Assembly: GCF_900095725.1 (NCBI RefSeq)
Contig: NZ_FMMP01000015.1
Span: 204,329-268,328, forward strand
From: Cellulosilyticum sp. I15G10I2
GTDB taxonomy: Bacteria > Bacillota > Clostridia > Lachnospirales > Cellulosilyticaceae
Direction of reading: 5' to 3'
Length of the DNA: 64,000 bases
The translations under genes were made by a program, and so were the position numbers. The notes below the pieces were generated by a model. The model made no database searches. It saw only the letters and a program-made list of their open reading frames with translations, and had not been told where the DNA came from. This document shows, piece after piece, positions 53,673 through 63,880 of the stretch (the first letter of the stretch is position 1; each line of letters begins with the position of its first letter).

Positions 53673-53981
53673 ATGGTAACACCAAAATATCATTTATTTG
53701 TCTGTACAAGTTGCAGAATAAACGGGGTACAGAAAGGTTTTTGCTACGGAAAAGGTGCGGTTGATATTGTTCAGGCTTTTATGGAAGAAATTGATGATCG
53801 GGATCTATCCTCAGAGGTTATGATCACCAATACAGGATGTTTTGGAATCTGTGATAAAGGTCCTGTTGTAGTTGTTTATCCAGAAGGCACATGGTATGGC
53901 AATGTAACTGCTGACGATGTTGAAGAGATTGTTGAATCCCATTTAGAAGGCGGGAAAAAAGTAGAGCGGTTACTTATCTAA
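53673..53981 (+). CDS. Thioredoxin-like [2Fe-2S] ferredoxin
   Basis: 102 residues. Cluster Cys residues in FVCTSCR, GFCYGKG, TGCFGICDKGP; this matches the C. pasteurianum-type 2Fe-2S ferredoxin with thioredoxin fold, which binds the MoFe protein. TWYGNVTADDVEEIV is a conserved end. Located between nifN-B and nifV, 25 bp after the former, so it is co-transcribed and probably serves nitrogenase or cofactor assembly. Confidence 0.93.
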   Translation: MVTPKYHLFVCTSCRINGVQKGFCYGKGAVDIVQAFMEEIDDRDLSSEVMITNTGCFGICDKGPVVVVYPEGTWYGNVTADDVEEIVESHLEGGKKVERLLI

Positions 53982-54008
53982 AAATTATAGGATAAGGGTG
54001 GGAATGGC

Positions 54009-54998
54009 ATGTTCAAACTAATAGATCGAACACTTACAGCGATAAAGTTGGAAGAAGATTATCCAACAGGAGAAATGTTGGCGCGGATGTGCGAGTTGCT
54101 CCCAAGACTTGGAGTGGATTATATTGAGATTTCCGTGCCTGTACTTAGACTTATAGGGGAGTTGCCTATTGGGCCTAAATATATACTGAAAGTAGATACC
54201 CTAGAAGAGATGGAAAAATATAATACGTTTGAAATGTATGTGTCGAAATGCAAGGAGGATCTCAAGTCGGATAAAGTCATCCATGAGATACAAGTCAATG
54301 ATGCAAGAGAAATTCCTATGCTTAATAGATATGAACATCTGAAAAATGTACGCATTACAGGTTTAGATGATCTGATGTGTACAGATTATATGGTAAGTCT
54401 TAAAAGGTTGAGAGAAATATTTACCCATCCCATTAGCCTATGTCCGCAAAATACTTATTATTGCGCGACAGCGCTTGCTTTAGAGTGGCTGCTAAGTGGC
54501 GGCAAAAGTATTGCAGTAAGTTTTGCCGGTATAGGCGGCTATGCGGTTTTAGAAGAAATTTTAATGGCCATAAAGGTGATTATGCATAAAAAGATAAATG
54601 TAGACCTAAGTATATTGCCGGAGGTAACACATCTTTATGAGACCATTACAAAGCGTAAGGTAAACTATAATAAGCCTATTTTAGGAGATAATATATTTTC
54701 TGTAGAAGCCGGTATACATGCAGATGGTATCTCAAAAAATCCTTTGACCTATGAGCCATATGACCCACAGAGCGTAGGGAAAGTAAGAAAGATCGTAGTT
54801 GGCAAACACTCAGGAGCCAGTGCTATTAGAATTAAGTTAAAGGAAAAGGGCGCGAAATTACCAGATCACCTTATAGAAGTTGTTTTAGAACAGGTGAAGA
54901 AAGAGAGCATCCTTAAAAAAAGAAGTCTGACAGACCAAGAATTTATTCGTATTGTAAAAGAGGTGGTGGCCAGTGAAAAGCAGAAAATATATAGTTGA
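54009..54998 (+). CDS. nifVw: Homocitrate synthase, omega subunit (C-terminal part)
   Basis: 329 residues. The last third contains the C-terminal helical segment of NifV/LeuA enzymes (PILGDNIFSVEAGIHADGI, VVGKHSGASAI). The first 220 residues are a degenerate copy of the TIM barrel: IDRTLTAIKLEEDY replaces the catalytic DTTLRDGEQ, so it cannot hold the normal active site. It must work with the alpha subunit encoded next. C. pasteurianum has the same split with omega first. It overlaps the alpha gene by 26 bp. Confidence 0.88.
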   Translation: MFKLIDRTLTAIKLEEDYPTGEMLARMCELLPRLGVDYIEISVPVLRLIGELPIGPKYILKVDTLEEMEKYNTFEMYVSKCKEDLKSDKVIHEIQVNDAREIPMLNRYEHLKNVRITGLDDLMCTDYMVSLKRLREIFTHPISLCPQNTYYCATALALEWLLSGGKSIAVSFAGIGGYAVLEEILMAIKVIMHKKINVDLSILPEVTHLYETITKRKVNYNKPILGDNIFSVEAGIHADGISKNPLTYEPYDPQSVGKVRKIVVGKHSGASAIRIKLKEKGAKLPDHLIEVVLEQVKKESILKKRSLTDQEFIRIVKEVVASEKQKIYS

Positions 54999-55776
54999 CA
55001 CAACCCTTCGCGATGGGGAGCAAAGTGCGGGGATCGCCTTTAATACAAAAGATAAAGTGAGACTTGCAAGGCTTATGGATGATATTGGTATCTATCAAAT
55101 AGAAGCAGGTATTCCAGCAATAGGTAAAGTAGAAAAAGAAGCGATACTAAAGATTATGGAAAATAAAAAGAATGCTGTGATCTCCGCGTGGAATAGGATG
55201 AATATATCGGATATCAAGCACTCCATGGAATGCAGTCCTGATGTGATTCATATTAGTGCACCAGTATCCTATGTTCAGATCTATTCAAAACTTCGCAAGA
55301 ATAAACAATGGTTAAGACATAATCTAATAGACTGTGTAGAGTATGCATTAGGTAAAGGCTATAAAGTAACAGTAGGTTTTGAAGATGCCTCAAGAGCAGA
55401 TATCTCTTTTATTATCAGTCTCGGGGTTATGCTTAAGGAACTTGGGGTTTCTTGTATAAGATATGCTGATACAGTAGGCGTGCTTACCCCGCATAATATT
55501 TCTGATATCACAAAGTCGATCATCCGCTATACAGATATGGATATTCAAATACATGTGCATAACGACTTTGGGATGGCCGTTGCTAATTCCTTAGAAGCTG
55601 CAAAGAATGGTGCAAAATATATAGATTGCACCTTTTTAGGCATTGGAGAACGAGCAGGCAACTGTGACTTTATTAAGTTCATTAAATCTAGTGAAAGTAT
55701 TTTTGACTGTGGTATAGCTAAAAAGGTAGCGCTTGATGTTCAAAAAGAAGTCTATAGTATTATCAAAAATAAATAA
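54973..55776 (+). CDS. nifVa: Homocitrate synthase, alpha subunit (catalytic N-terminal part)
   Basis: 267 residues, only the TIM barrel of NifV. Catalytic and metal-binding motifs are intact: VDTTLRDGEQSAG, GFEDASRAD, RYADTVGVL, HVHNDFGMAVANS and GIGERAGNCD. It condenses acetyl-CoA and 2-oxoglutarate to homocitrate, the organic ligand of FeMo-co. The C-terminal regions are missing and are supplied by the omega gene. GTG start with AGGTGGTGG upstream, inside the omega gene. Confidence 0.9.
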   Translation: MKSRKYIVDTTLRDGEQSAGIAFNTKDKVRLARLMDDIGIYQIEAGIPAIGKVEKEAILKIMENKKNAVISAWNRMNISDIKHSMECSPDVIHISAPVSYVQIYSKLRKNKQWLRHNLIDCVEYALGKGYKVTVGFEDASRADISFIISLGVMLKELGVSCIRYADTVGVLTPHNISDITKSIIRYTDMDIQIHVHNDFGMAVANSLEAAKNGAKYIDCTFLGIGERAGNCDFIKFIKSSESIFDCGIAKKVALDVQKEVYSIIKNK

Positions 55777-55832
55777 CACGTATTAAAAGTCCCTTTGTCT
55801 AAATAAATGAGAAAGGAAGCTCTTAATACGTG
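55777..55832. terminator. Hairpin terminator at the end of the nif cluster
   Basis: CACGTATTAA / TTAATACGTG 10-bp stem (55777-55786, 55823-55832) with an inner CCTTT / AAAGG pair. It lies directly between the nifV stop and the convergent chemoreceptor gene. The T run is poor, so strength is uncertain. Confidence 0.55.
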
Positions 55833-55840
55833 GAAAAGAT

Positions 55841-57871
55841 TTACTCAATAGTTTTAAATTGACTTACGCGATCAGTCAACTGTTTAGCGACATTTCGATT
55901 TACAATAGCTAAAGCGTTAACTTCTTGGACAGAAGCTGTTTGTTCCTCGGTAGATGCAGATATCTGTTCACAGGTGGCTGAAAGATTATCAGTTAAAATC
56001 GATAGCACACCAATGGCATCCATTATAATGGCTTTGCTTTCACTTACTGCATCATTGACCACCACAACGGCATCCATAGCTTGTACCAGTTCTAAGACAG
56101 ACTCTTGAATGCGACCAAAAATAGACAACGTATTGTGCAGAGTTTCCTTTTGTTGAGAAGTAACTTTGCTGATGGATAAAATATCTTTAGAAGCAACAGC
56201 TGTTTTAGCAGTAATTTCTTCTATAATAGTTTCAACCTGTTCTGTAGTCTGGTTAGTTTCATCAGCTAATTTTCGGATCTCCTCAGCAACAACAGCAAAG
56301 CCGCGGCCGGATTCGCCAGCCCTTGCAGCTTCAATAGAAGCATTGAGTGCTAATAGATTGGTCTGTTTTGAGATCGACCTGATGTGATCCATAAAGTTGC
56401 GCATATTATAGACGGTTTCTTCAACCTTTTTAATACCTGCGGAGACAGTGTCTGTACGTTCAATACTCTCATGGGTTACTTTTTCAAGAGCTGAAACGAT
56501 TTCTTTTCCGTCTGCACTTAACTTATTAACTGATACCACTTGTGTGTTGGCACGCTTTATGCATTCTTGTCCTTGATCGACTTTATCGCCTAAGATTTCA
56601 ACAGACTTAGCAACTTTTTCTGCTTCATGGGACTGATCTGTCGCCGAAACAGCTAATGCTTCAACCGCACGAGCGTTTTCTTCGATGGCTCTGGAGGTCT
56701 CCTGCATAATTTCTGAAAGTTGATCTGCACCATTTTCAACACGATTGGCATCGGTTCTTAATGCACAGATCAAGATACTGAGTTCTTGCCGCATAGCTTG
56801 TACAGATCTGGCTATAATGCCTAATTCGTCTTTTTGCCTAATCAGCGTAGCATCTTGATCAATAGAAAAATCACCGCCAGATATATCTGCTAATTGGCTG
56901 CTTAATATTTTAAGCGGCTTCAGAAGCAATCGGATTGCGAAGAGAACAATTAAAATACCAATGATACAGGTAACAGTGGTAACAATGATAGCTATGAAAG
57001 CATTGTTACGAAGGGAAGTATCCATTCGTTCTAAGGTGATTCCGATACAGATAGAACCCATAAGTTCATCCTCCTCATAATACGGGATCTGAACGTCATA
57101 AGCACGGATTCCAGCCTTAGGATCTTCCCAAAAAGCAGCACCCGGAATGCCGTTTTGGGTGGCATTTATAGTCACTTCATCAGTATAAGGCTCATCACTG
57201 ATCATAGACTCTGTTCCAGCGTAAGCAAGACCTTCTTTGTTTAACATTATTGCGTACATAACATCTTCGTGTACTTCGATGTCTTTAAGTAAAGTGTTGG
57301 GATTAAAAGTTTTCTGAAGCTCTAAAATGGTAATGGCCTTAACACCTATTTGTACATAGTAACCCTTTTGAGTTAAGGCCATTCCACCGTACTTGTTCAG
57401 TTCACCGGAGATTAAATCACCACGGATAGCTTCCATATAAGTTTTTTGACTGTTGCTAAATACAGGGTCCATCGCATGCGGAACGGGGTACTCCCACCCA
57501 ACATAGTCAACGACATCTGAAAATACGATTTTTCTATCCGGACCAATGACATAAATGCCACCATCCACTTTCAGCTTGGAGGCTAAGCTTATTAATTTCT
57601 CATTGGACATTTCATCAATATTTAAAAGATCGATAGCTTCACAGGCTTGAATGATCCGTTCGGCCATTAAATCATCCAGTACTTTTTCGAATTCTTTAGA
57701 GGTTTTCAGTTTATTGTCTACGGACTGTGCTAAGGTGAATCCAAGAGTCTTCATTTCTTCAGTAAGCAAAACTGCTGTTGAATTAAGGTTTTGATATGTA
57801 AGAAACGAACTTGTAACAACAACTAGTACAAAAACCATAAGCATAAGTTTGGTTTGAAATTTTAACCGCAT
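55841..57871 (-). CDS. Methyl-accepting chemotaxis protein with Cache-type sensor
   Basis: 676 residues. Membrane helix at about 8-28, extracellular double-Cache-like domain at about 30-285 ([40 protein letters not shown]), helix at about 288-310, HAMP ([21 protein letters not shown]), and a long signalling coiled coil with [21 protein letters not shown]. Cache domains bind small molecules such as amino acids or organic acids. Convergent with nif; single-gene unit. Ligand unknown. Confidence 0.93.
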   Translation of the reverse strand: MRLKFQTKLMLMVFVLVVVTSSFLTYQNLNSTAVLLTEEMKTLGFTLAQSVDNKLKTSKEFEKVLDDLMAERIIQACEAIDLLNIDEMSNEKLISLASKLKVDGGIYVIGPDRKIVFSDVVDYVGWEYPVPHAMDPVFSNSQKTYMEAIRGDLISGELNKYGGMALTQKGYYVQIGVKAITILELQKTFNPNTLLKDIEVHEDVMYAIMLNKEGLAYAGTESMISDEPYTDEVTINATQNGIPGAAFWEDPKAGIRAYDVQIPYYEEDELMGSICIGITLERMDTSLRNNAFIAIIVTTVTCIIGILIVLFAIRLLLKPLKILSSQLADISGGDFSIDQDATLIRQKDELGIIARSVQAMRQELSILICALRTDANRVENGADQLSEIMQETSRAIEENARAVEALAVSATDQSHEAEKVAKSVEILGDKVDQGQECIKRANTQVVSVNKLSADGKEIVSALEKVTHESIERTDTVSAGIKKVEETVYNMRNFMDHIRSISKQTNLLALNASIEAARAGESGRGFAVVAEEIRKLADETNQTTEQVETIIEEITAKTAVASKDILSISKVTSQQKETLHNTLSIFGRIQESVLELVQAMDAVVVVNDAVSESKAIIMDAIGVLSILTDNLSATCEQISASTEEQTASVQEVNALAIVNRNVAKQLTDRVSQFKTIE

Positions 57872-58091
57872 AATGATCCTCTCCTATAATTAATAGTAGT
57901 GATAATATGCTTTTAATTATAGCATTTTTAGGGCTATATTTCTACAAAAAATAACAATAAATAAAAAAATGTAGAAAAATTTAGAAAATAGTATTTTGTT
58001 GACTAAGCAACCAACAACATATGAACATTATTAAGACTTAAAATGTATAACATACACTATTTAGCCTAAATAACCGAACGAAATTTTGATA

Positions 58092-58120
58092 TTGACAATC
58101 AATGTACGGTAAAATATAAT
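58092..58120 (+). promoter_or_regulatory. Consensus promoter of the nucleoside transporter operon
   Basis: TTGACA (58092-58097) and TATAAT (58115-58120) with a 17-bp spacer: both hexamers match consensus exactly. The leader is about 165 nt. Such a strong promoter implies control downstream, by attenuation. The 57872-58091 stretch is AT-rich with no other feature seen. Confidence 0.85.
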
Positions 58121-58127
58121 TAGGTTA

Positions 58128-58200
58128 AGCATTTTTACGCTATGAACTCGAATTAAATAAATGCTAGTCTTACCCTTAAACATAGAAGATAAGGCTTTTT
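58128..58200 (+). promoter_or_regulatory. Leader hairpin plus terminator in front of the bmp gene
   Basis: AGCATTT / AAATGCT (58128-58134, 58159-58165) is directly followed by AGTCTTA / TAAGGCT (58166-58172, 58190-58196) and four to five Ts. The second is terminator-like. No purine riboswitch core is visible. It suggests transcription attenuation by an unidentified signal. Confidence 0.55.
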
Positions 58201-58292
58201 CATTTATTAAAATAAGCAGCAAAGTATAACGCATCTACTCATCTTAACAGATGGTTAAAATATAAAAAAAATATACTTATATGGAGGGTTTT

Positions 58293-59438
58293 ATGAAAAA
58301 GTCATTATTAAAATTTAGCGCATTACTTATGGCGGGGATGTTAGTTTTATCAGGTTGTGGCAGCACCACTAAAGATGAAGCAGCAAAACCAGCTGAAACC
58401 AATAATACAGCAGAAGCACCAAAAGCAGCAGAGACTGATGCAGCTACGGCGGTAAAAGTAGGATTTATTTATGTAGGACCAACAGGAGATGGGGGCTGGA
58501 GTTATGCCCATGACCAAGGTAGATTATATCTTGAAGAACAATTAGGTGTAGAAACTATTATTAAAGAATCTGTACCAGAATCACAAGAAGTTGAAGCAGT
58601 AGCAGCAAGTATGATTGATCAAGGCTGTAATGTGATTTTTGCAACATCATTTGGTTATATGGACTATCTAGAAAAAATGTCAAAAGAATATCCAGATGTT
58701 AAGTTTTTCCACTGTTCAGGGTATAAAACAACAGAAAATATGACAGCTTACTTTGGTAGAGTTTATCAAGCGCGTTATCTTTCTGGTATTGTAGCTGGTA
58801 TGAAAACTGAAACAAATAAAATTGGCTATGTAGCAGCTTTTCCAATTCCAGAAGTTATAAGAGGTATTAATGCCTTTACACTTGGCGCACAATCAGTTAA
58901 TCCTGATGTTAAAGTTCAGGTGACATGGACAAATACATGGTATGATCCTGCCAAAGAAAAAGATGCAGCGATTGCACTTTTAGACAGCGGCGCAGATGTA
59001 ATTGCACAACATCAAGATACAGCAGGTCCACAACAAGCAGCAGAAGAAAGAGGCGTATGGGCAGTAGGTTATAACTCAGATATGTCTATGTTTGCACCAA
59101 AAGCGAATCTTACAAGTGCAGTGTGGAACTGGGGTCCTTATTATGTAGAAGCCGTACAATCAGTAATTGATGGCACTTATCAATCAGAATCATACTGGCA
59201 TGGACTTGAAGCAGGTATTGTAGACATATCACCACTTACTGAGAATGCACCAGCAGGGGCGCAGGAAAAAGTAGATGCTGCTAAGGCTGCAATTTTAGAC
59301 GGTTCATTAAATCCTTTTGCAGGACCTATTAAAGATCAAACAGGTGCTGTTAAAGTAGAAGAAGGAAATGCAATGACAGATGAAGAAATGCTTTCATTTG
59401 ATTGGTTTGTTGCAGGCGTAGAAGGCGAAATAAAATAA
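58293..59438 (+). CDS. BmpA/BMP family nucleoside-binding lipoprotein
   Basis: 381 residues. Lipoprotein signal with lipobox VLSGC (Cys22) and an Ala/Glu/Lys-rich linker. The BMP domain starts VKVGFIYVGPTGDGGWSYAHDQG and includes NVIFATSFGYMD, GYVAAFPIPEVIRGINAFTLG and IAQHQDTAGPQQAA. It delivers purine nucleosides to the permeases that follow. GGAGGG 4 nt before ATG 58293 selects this start over 58281. Confidence 0.93.
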   Translation: MKKSLLKFSALLMAGMLVLSGCGSTTKDEAAKPAETNNTAEAPKAAETDAATAVKVGFIYVGPTGDGGWSYAHDQGRLYLEEQLGVETIIKESVPESQEVEAVAASMIDQGCNVIFATSFGYMDYLEKMSKEYPDVKFFHCSGYKTTENMTAYFGRVYQARYLSGIVAGMKTETNKIGYVAAFPIPEVIRGINAFTLGAQSVNPDVKVQVTWTNTWYDPAKEKDAAIALLDSGADVIAQHQDTAGPQQAAEERGVWAVGYNSDMSMFAPKANLTSAVWNWGPYYVEAVQSVIDGTYQSESYWHGLEAGIVDISPLTENAPAGAQEKVDAAKAAILDGSLNPFAGPIKDQTGAVKVEEGNAMTDEEMLSFDWFVAGVEGEIK

Positions 59439-59457
59439 TAACTAGGGGAGCCCATTT

Positions 59458-61011
59458 ATGAGAGAGTCAGTAATGGTAGAATTAAAGCAAATAACAAAAA
59501 CCTTTGGAACTGTCCTTGCTAATGAAGATGTTGATCTTATAGTTCAAAAAGGAGAAATACATGCACTCCTCGGAGAAAATGGCGCAGGTAAAAGCACCCT
59601 TGTGAACATGCTATCAGGAATTTATAGTCCTGATAGCGGTTCTATTTTTATAAGAGGGCAGCAAATGAATTTTAGTTCTCCGCGGGAATCTATAGCCTGT
59701 GGTATTGGCATGGTGCATCAGCATTTTAAATTAGTAGATAGATTAACAGCCAAAGAAAACATTATAGCAGGCAATAAAGGAAAAATCTTTACATCAGGCA
59801 AAGAGATCGAAAAGGAAATTATGGCGCTTTGTGAAAGATATGATCTAAGCGTAGAACTTTCAAAAAGAGTGCAAGATATGTCTGTTGGAGAAAAACAGAT
59901 GTTAGAAATCATAAAGGTTCTCTATAGAGGTGCAGATATTCTCATACTTGATGAACCTACGGCAGTTCTTATTCCACAAGAAGTTGAAAGACTGTTTAAT
60001 ATTATTAGAAGAATGAAAAAAGAAGGCTGTGCTGTTATTATTATCACACATAAGCTCGGTGAAGTTATGGCACTGTGCGATAAAGTAACTGTACTTAGAA
60101 AAGGTAAAAACGCAGCCACTGTAGATATTGCGGGGACAAATCCTAAACATCTTACAGAACTGATGGTAGGCGGTAGTGTAGATCTTGCAATACAAAGAAC
60201 GGAATCAGAAAATAAAAAACCAATTTATGAGATAAATAATGTTACTGTAACCAATAAAGAAGGGGTAAAAGCCCTAAAAGATATAAGTTTTACAATGTAT
60301 ACATCAGAAATCCTTGGGGTTGCTGCAGTGGCTGGAAGTGGTCAAAAAGAACTGTGTGAAGCTTTATTTGGTCTCTTGAAATTAAGTCAAGGGGAGCTCG
60401 TTTTTAAGGGCGAAAATATTACAGGCAAAACGCCAAGAGAAATTTATAAAAAAGGTATTAGTATGAGTTCTGTACCAGAAGACAGACTTGGAATGGGACT
60501 AGTAGGCAGCATGGATATCGTAGATAATCTGCTGTTAAAGGAGTACTATACCCAAAAAGGATTATTTATTACCAGAAAACCTCTAAGAGAAAAGGCAAGA
60601 GAATTAGTTAAGAGGCTGCAAGTGAGTACGCCAGGTATTCATCATCCAGTCAAACAGCTCTCAGGAGGCAATATTCAAAAAGTATTATTAGGCAGAGAAA
60701 TTTATTTAGACCCAGATGTTCTGATTACTTCTTATCCAGTAAGAGGACTTGACATTGGGGCTACTTATCAAATATATGATTTGTTAAATGAACAAAAAGC
60801 AAAAGGTGTATCCGTATTATTTGTAGGAGAAGACTTAGATGTACTTCTTAATTTAAGTGACCGTATACTTGTCCTATGTGATGGTAAAATAACAGGACTC
60901 GTAGATGCAAAAGATACGACTAAAGAAGAAATAGGTATGATGATGGCCGGGCATACTTTGGCAGATGTTAAAGATAAAGGAGGCGCAAATGGTGAGAGTA
61001 AGAGTTGTTAA
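59458..61011 (+). CDS. Nucleoside ABC transporter ATP-binding protein (NupO-like)
   Basis: 517 residues with two ATPase domains. First: Walker A LGENGAGKST, signature MSVGEKQM, Walker B LILDEPTAVL. Second: degenerate Walker A VAGSGQKE, signature QLSGGNIQK, Walker B variant VLITSYPVRGLDIGA; one degenerate site is normal in this RbsA/NupO class. It powers uptake with the two permeases. It overlaps the first permease gene by 23 bp. Confidence 0.93.
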   Translation: MRESVMVELKQITKTFGTVLANEDVDLIVQKGEIHALLGENGAGKSTLVNMLSGIYSPDSGSIFIRGQQMNFSSPRESIACGIGMVHQHFKLVDRLTAKENIIAGNKGKIFTSGKEIEKEIMALCERYDLSVELSKRVQDMSVGEKQMLEIIKVLYRGADILILDEPTAVLIPQEVERLFNIIRRMKKEGCAVIIITHKLGEVMALCDKVTVLRKGKNAATVDIAGTNPKHLTELMVGGSVDLAIQRTESENKKPIYEINNVTVTNKEGVKALKDISFTMYTSEILGVAAVAGSGQKELCEALFGLLKLSQGELVFKGENITGKTPREIYKKGISMSSVPEDRLGMGLVGSMDIVDNLLLKEYYTQKGLFITRKPLREKARELVKRLQVSTPGIHHPVKQLSGGNIQKVLLGREIYLDPDVLITSYPVRGLDIGATYQIYDLLNEQKAKGVSVLFVGEDLDVLLNLSDRILVLCDGKITGLVDAKDTTKEEIGMMMAGHTLADVKDKGGANGESKSC

Positions 61012-62092
61012 GGCAAAAGAAAGCAGCAGAAATAAAAAAATTCTTATTCAAACGATGGCGATTATAGCAGCTCTTTTGATTACAGGTATTTTTATACTTA
61101 CCATAGGGCATAATCCGATAAATGTTTATCGTTCAATGATAGAAGGCTCTTTTGGCAGTGCGTATAGAATGAAGGAAACTATTATTAAAGCAGTACCCCT
61201 TCTTATTACAGCATTAGGGATAGCTGTAGCTTTTAGAATGAAGTTCTGGAATATAGGCGCAGAAGGACAAATTACTATGGGTGCCTTTGGAGCAGCTTTT
61301 ATTGCCCTTAACTTCGGGGATTTACCTAAACCTATTATGCTGATTACTATGGTGCTTGCAGCAATAATCTGCGGAGGCATATGGGCATTTATCCCAGGCT
61401 ACCTTAAGGCAAAGTGGAGTACTAATGAATCGATTGTTACACTGATGATGAACTATATTGCTATAAAGTGGGTTGTTTATCTGCAGTATGGACCTTGGAA
61501 AGACAAGGCGTCATTAGGATTTCCCAAGATAGCTAATTTTCCTGATGCAGCTATTTTACCTAAAGTCTTTGGGGTGCATATCGGGTGGATTATTGCACTG
61601 ATCTTAGTAGTCGTTATTCATATCTTTATTCATTACACTAAAAAAGGTTATGAAATTGTAGTATTTGGAGAAAGTGAAAATACAGCAAGATATGCGGGGA
61701 TGGATATTAAAAAGATTATACTTCTTGCAACTTTTCTAAGCGGTGGGATTGCAGGATGGGTAGGGATGATTCAATCCTCAGCAGTGAGTAATACACTTAA
61801 TATGCAAATAGCAGGCGGTGTTGGCTACACGGCTATCATTGTTGCCTGGTTATCAGGACTTAGTGCGCCTTGGATGGTCGTAGTATCACTTCTTTTTGCG
61901 GCACTTACACAAGGTGGTTCATATATTCAAACAGCTTTTCAGATTCCACAGTCTGCATCAGATATTATCCAGGCACTTATTTTGTTCTGTGTACTTGGAA
62001 GTCAATTTTTCTTACAGTATAAAGTAGTGTTTGATCAAACTGTAAAAGCGAAGAAGGAAGATCAGCAAGGAGGCAAAGTGCATGGAAATTAG
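60989..62092 (+). CDS. Nucleoside ABC transporter permease (NupP-like)
   Basis: 367 residues, about nine or ten hydrophobic helices. Motifs: AFRMKFWNIGAEGQITMGAF and STNESIVTLMMNYIA of the BPD_transp_2 family. AAAGGAGG 5 nt before ATG 60989 selects this start. Overlaps the next permease gene by 11 bp. Confidence 0.93.
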   Translation: MVRVRVVKAKESSRNKKILIQTMAIIAALLITGIFILTIGHNPINVYRSMIEGSFGSAYRMKETIIKAVPLLITALGIAVAFRMKFWNIGAEGQITMGAFGAAFIALNFGDLPKPIMLITMVLAAIICGGIWAFIPGYLKAKWSTNESIVTLMMNYIAIKWVVYLQYGPWKDKASLGFPKIANFPDAAILPKVFGVHIGWIIALILVVVIHIFIHYTKKGYEIVVFGESENTARYAGMDIKKIILLATFLSGGIAGWVGMIQSSAVSNTLNMQIAGGVGYTAIIVAWLSGLSAPWMVVVSLLFAALTQGGSYIQTAFQIPQSASDIIQALILFCVLGSQFFLQYKVVFDQTVKAKKEDQQGGKVHGN

Positions 62093-63014
62093 TCTGTTTT
62101 TATCCGCAGCAGTTATAGCAGGAACGCCTTTGTTATTTGCGACACTCGGAGGCATTTTAAATGAAAAAGTAGGTAATCTTAACCTAGGGGTAGAGGGGAT
62201 GATGCTCATGGGTGCTATTGCCGGTTTTATGGTTGGTTTTACGACGAATAATGCACTGCTTGCACTGCTAGGTGCCGGTATGGTAGGCGCTTTAGGCGCA
62301 CTTATATATGCTGTTTTAACAGTATCCTTGCATGCCAATCAAGTTGTTACAGGATTGTCCCTTACTATATTTGGTACTGGATTTTCTGGATTTTTAGGTC
62401 AGAAGATGGTTGGGCAAATTATTTCTGATAAGTTAAAATCAAGTTTATCACCTATTCGTATTCCTGTTCTTAGTGAGATTCCAATGATAGGAGAGGCGCT
62501 TTTTAATCAAAGTCCTTTTGTTTACTTTGGGTTTGTCAGTGCACTTTTGATATTTATCTACTTTATCTTTACAAGCTGGGGACTGAATGCACGCATGGTA
62601 GGCGAAAATCCAGCAGCAGCAGATGCAGCGGGGATCAATGTAAACTTATATAAGTATATACACGTTTTAGCAGGAGGCGCTTTTTGCGGACTAGGTGGAG
62701 CTTTCTTATCTTTAGTCTATGTTCCAGCGTGGCAAGAAGGCATTACAGCAGGAAGAGGCTGGATTGCGGTAGCACTTGTTATTTTTGCAGGGTGGAATCC
62801 ACTAAAAGCTATTTTGGGAGGCTTTTTATTTGGAGGTTTAGATATTTTAGGTTTTAGACTGCAAGGCGCAGGGATGAATGTAAATCAATTTTTCCTGGAT
62901 ATGGTTCCTTACATTGTTACAATTGTGGTTCTAGTGATCGCGGGTATTAAGAAAAACAGTTTGAATGCCCCGCCAAAGGGTCTGGGAATTGCTTATTTTA
63001 GAGAAGAAAGATAA
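62082..63014 (+). CDS. Nucleoside ABC transporter permease (NupQ-like)
   Basis: 310 residues, about eight helices. Motifs [38 protein letters not shown] and [14 protein letters not shown] match the second permease of BmpA/NupQ systems. GGAGG lies 8 nt before the ATG. It completes the nucleoside uptake system. Confidence 0.93.
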   Translation: MEISLFLSAAVIAGTPLLFATLGGILNEKVGNLNLGVEGMMLMGAIAGFMVGFTTNNALLALLGAGMVGALGALIYAVLTVSLHANQVVTGLSLTIFGTGFSGFLGQKMVGQIISDKLKSSLSPIRIPVLSEIPMIGEALFNQSPFVYFGFVSALLIFIYFIFTSWGLNARMVGENPAAADAAGINVNLYKYIHVLAGGAFCGLGGAFLSLVYVPAWQEGITAGRGWIAVALVIFAGWNPLKAILGGFLFGGLDILGFRLQGAGMNVNQFFLDMVPYIVTIVVLVIAGIKKNSLNAPPKGLGIAYFREER

Positions 63015-63043
63015 TTTGCGCCAAGCAGAAAGGAACAGAAGCG

Positions 63044-63616
63044 ATGCAATTATTACAAGATAAGATTAGGAGCGATGGAACAGTAAAGCCAGGTGGCGTA
63101 CTGAAGGTAGACAGCTTTTTAAACCATCAGATTGATATTCCGCTTTACAATGAAATGGGTAAAGAATTCGCAAGGCTATTTAAGGATCAAGGAGTCACTA
63201 AAATCCTTACAATAGAGGCCTCAGGCATAGGGATTGCCTGTATAGCAGCACAATACTTTAATGTACCCGTTGTCTTTGCAAAAAAAGTTCAGTCTAAAAA
63301 CTTAGATGGCGATATTTATACAAGTCAGGTACATTCATTTACTCACGGCAAAGAGTATACTATAAGAGTTTCTAAAAAGTTTATCAGTGAAGAAGATAAA
63401 GTACTTATAATAGATGATTTCTTAGCTAATGGCAAAGCATTAATAGGTCTTATAGATATCCTAGATCAAGCAAATGCCACTTTAGTTGGCGCAGGTATTG
63501 CGATAGAAAAAGGATTTCAAGAGGGCGGAAAAGCTTTAAGAGATAAAGGGATTAACATTCAGTCTTTGGCTATTATTAAGGAGATGGATGAAGAGCGGAT
63601 TGTGTTTGAGGATTAG
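63044..63616 (+). CDS. xpt: Xanthine phosphoribosyltransferase
   Basis: 190 residues, normal for Xpt. Converts xanthine and PRPP to XMP. N-terminal [29 protein letters not shown], the base-pocket [10 protein letters not shown], and the PRPP loop [13 protein letters not shown] are typical. It follows the nucleoside transporter by 29 bp, linking uptake and salvage. Confidence 0.95.
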   Translation: MQLLQDKIRSDGTVKPGGVLKVDSFLNHQIDIPLYNEMGKEFARLFKDQGVTKILTIEASGIGIACIAAQYFNVPVVFAKKVQSKNLDGDIYTSQVHSFTHGKEYTIRVSKKFISEEDKVLIIDDFLANGKALIGLIDILDQANATLVGAGIAIEKGFQEGGKALRDKGINIQSLAIIKEMDEERIVFED

Positions 63617-63642
63617 GTGAGTTAAATGTTTCGGTGACGTCC

Positions 63643-63740
63643 GCAAGGAGGGCAGGATAGCTATCTTTTTCCGCTCCGTCACATGTATCCAAGTCGCGTC
63701 TAAAGATACTATCCTGCCCCCCTTGCTCCTCTTCGAGGAG
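63643..63740. repeat. Large inverted repeat after xpt
   Basis: GCAAGGAGGGCAGGATAG (63643-63660) is repeated inverted at 63709-63726 with one mismatch, separated by 48 nt; GTGACG / CGTCAC (63634-63639, 63677-63682) crosses it in pseudoknot fashion; a CTCCTC / GAGGAG hairpin (63726-63740) abuts it. No reading frame is seen. It may be a remnant of a mobile element or a structured RNA. Confidence 0.5.
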
Positions 63741-63780
63741 TTATGATTTATGAAAAATATATTTAGATTTTAACTAGTTA

Positions 63781-63822
63781 CCCGTCAACAATGACATCTG
63801 TTTCTTCGTCATTGGTGACGGG
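63781..63822 (+). terminator. Inverted repeat, possible terminator of the xpt operon
   Basis: CCCGTCAACAATGAC pairs with GTCATTGGTGACGGG, 14 of 15 positions, with a 12-nt loop. ATATTTATT follows rather than a clean T run. Confidence 0.5.
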
Positions 63823-63880
63823 ATATTTATTATGCATACAAATAAAAAGACAGAAATAAACCAGTTTAGGCAAATTGATA

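Noticed and set aside
58121..58292. Purine (guanine) riboswitch before the nucleoside transporter
   Set aside because: The conserved loop and junction sequences of that class could not be found and the upstream hairpin encloses only 24 nt.
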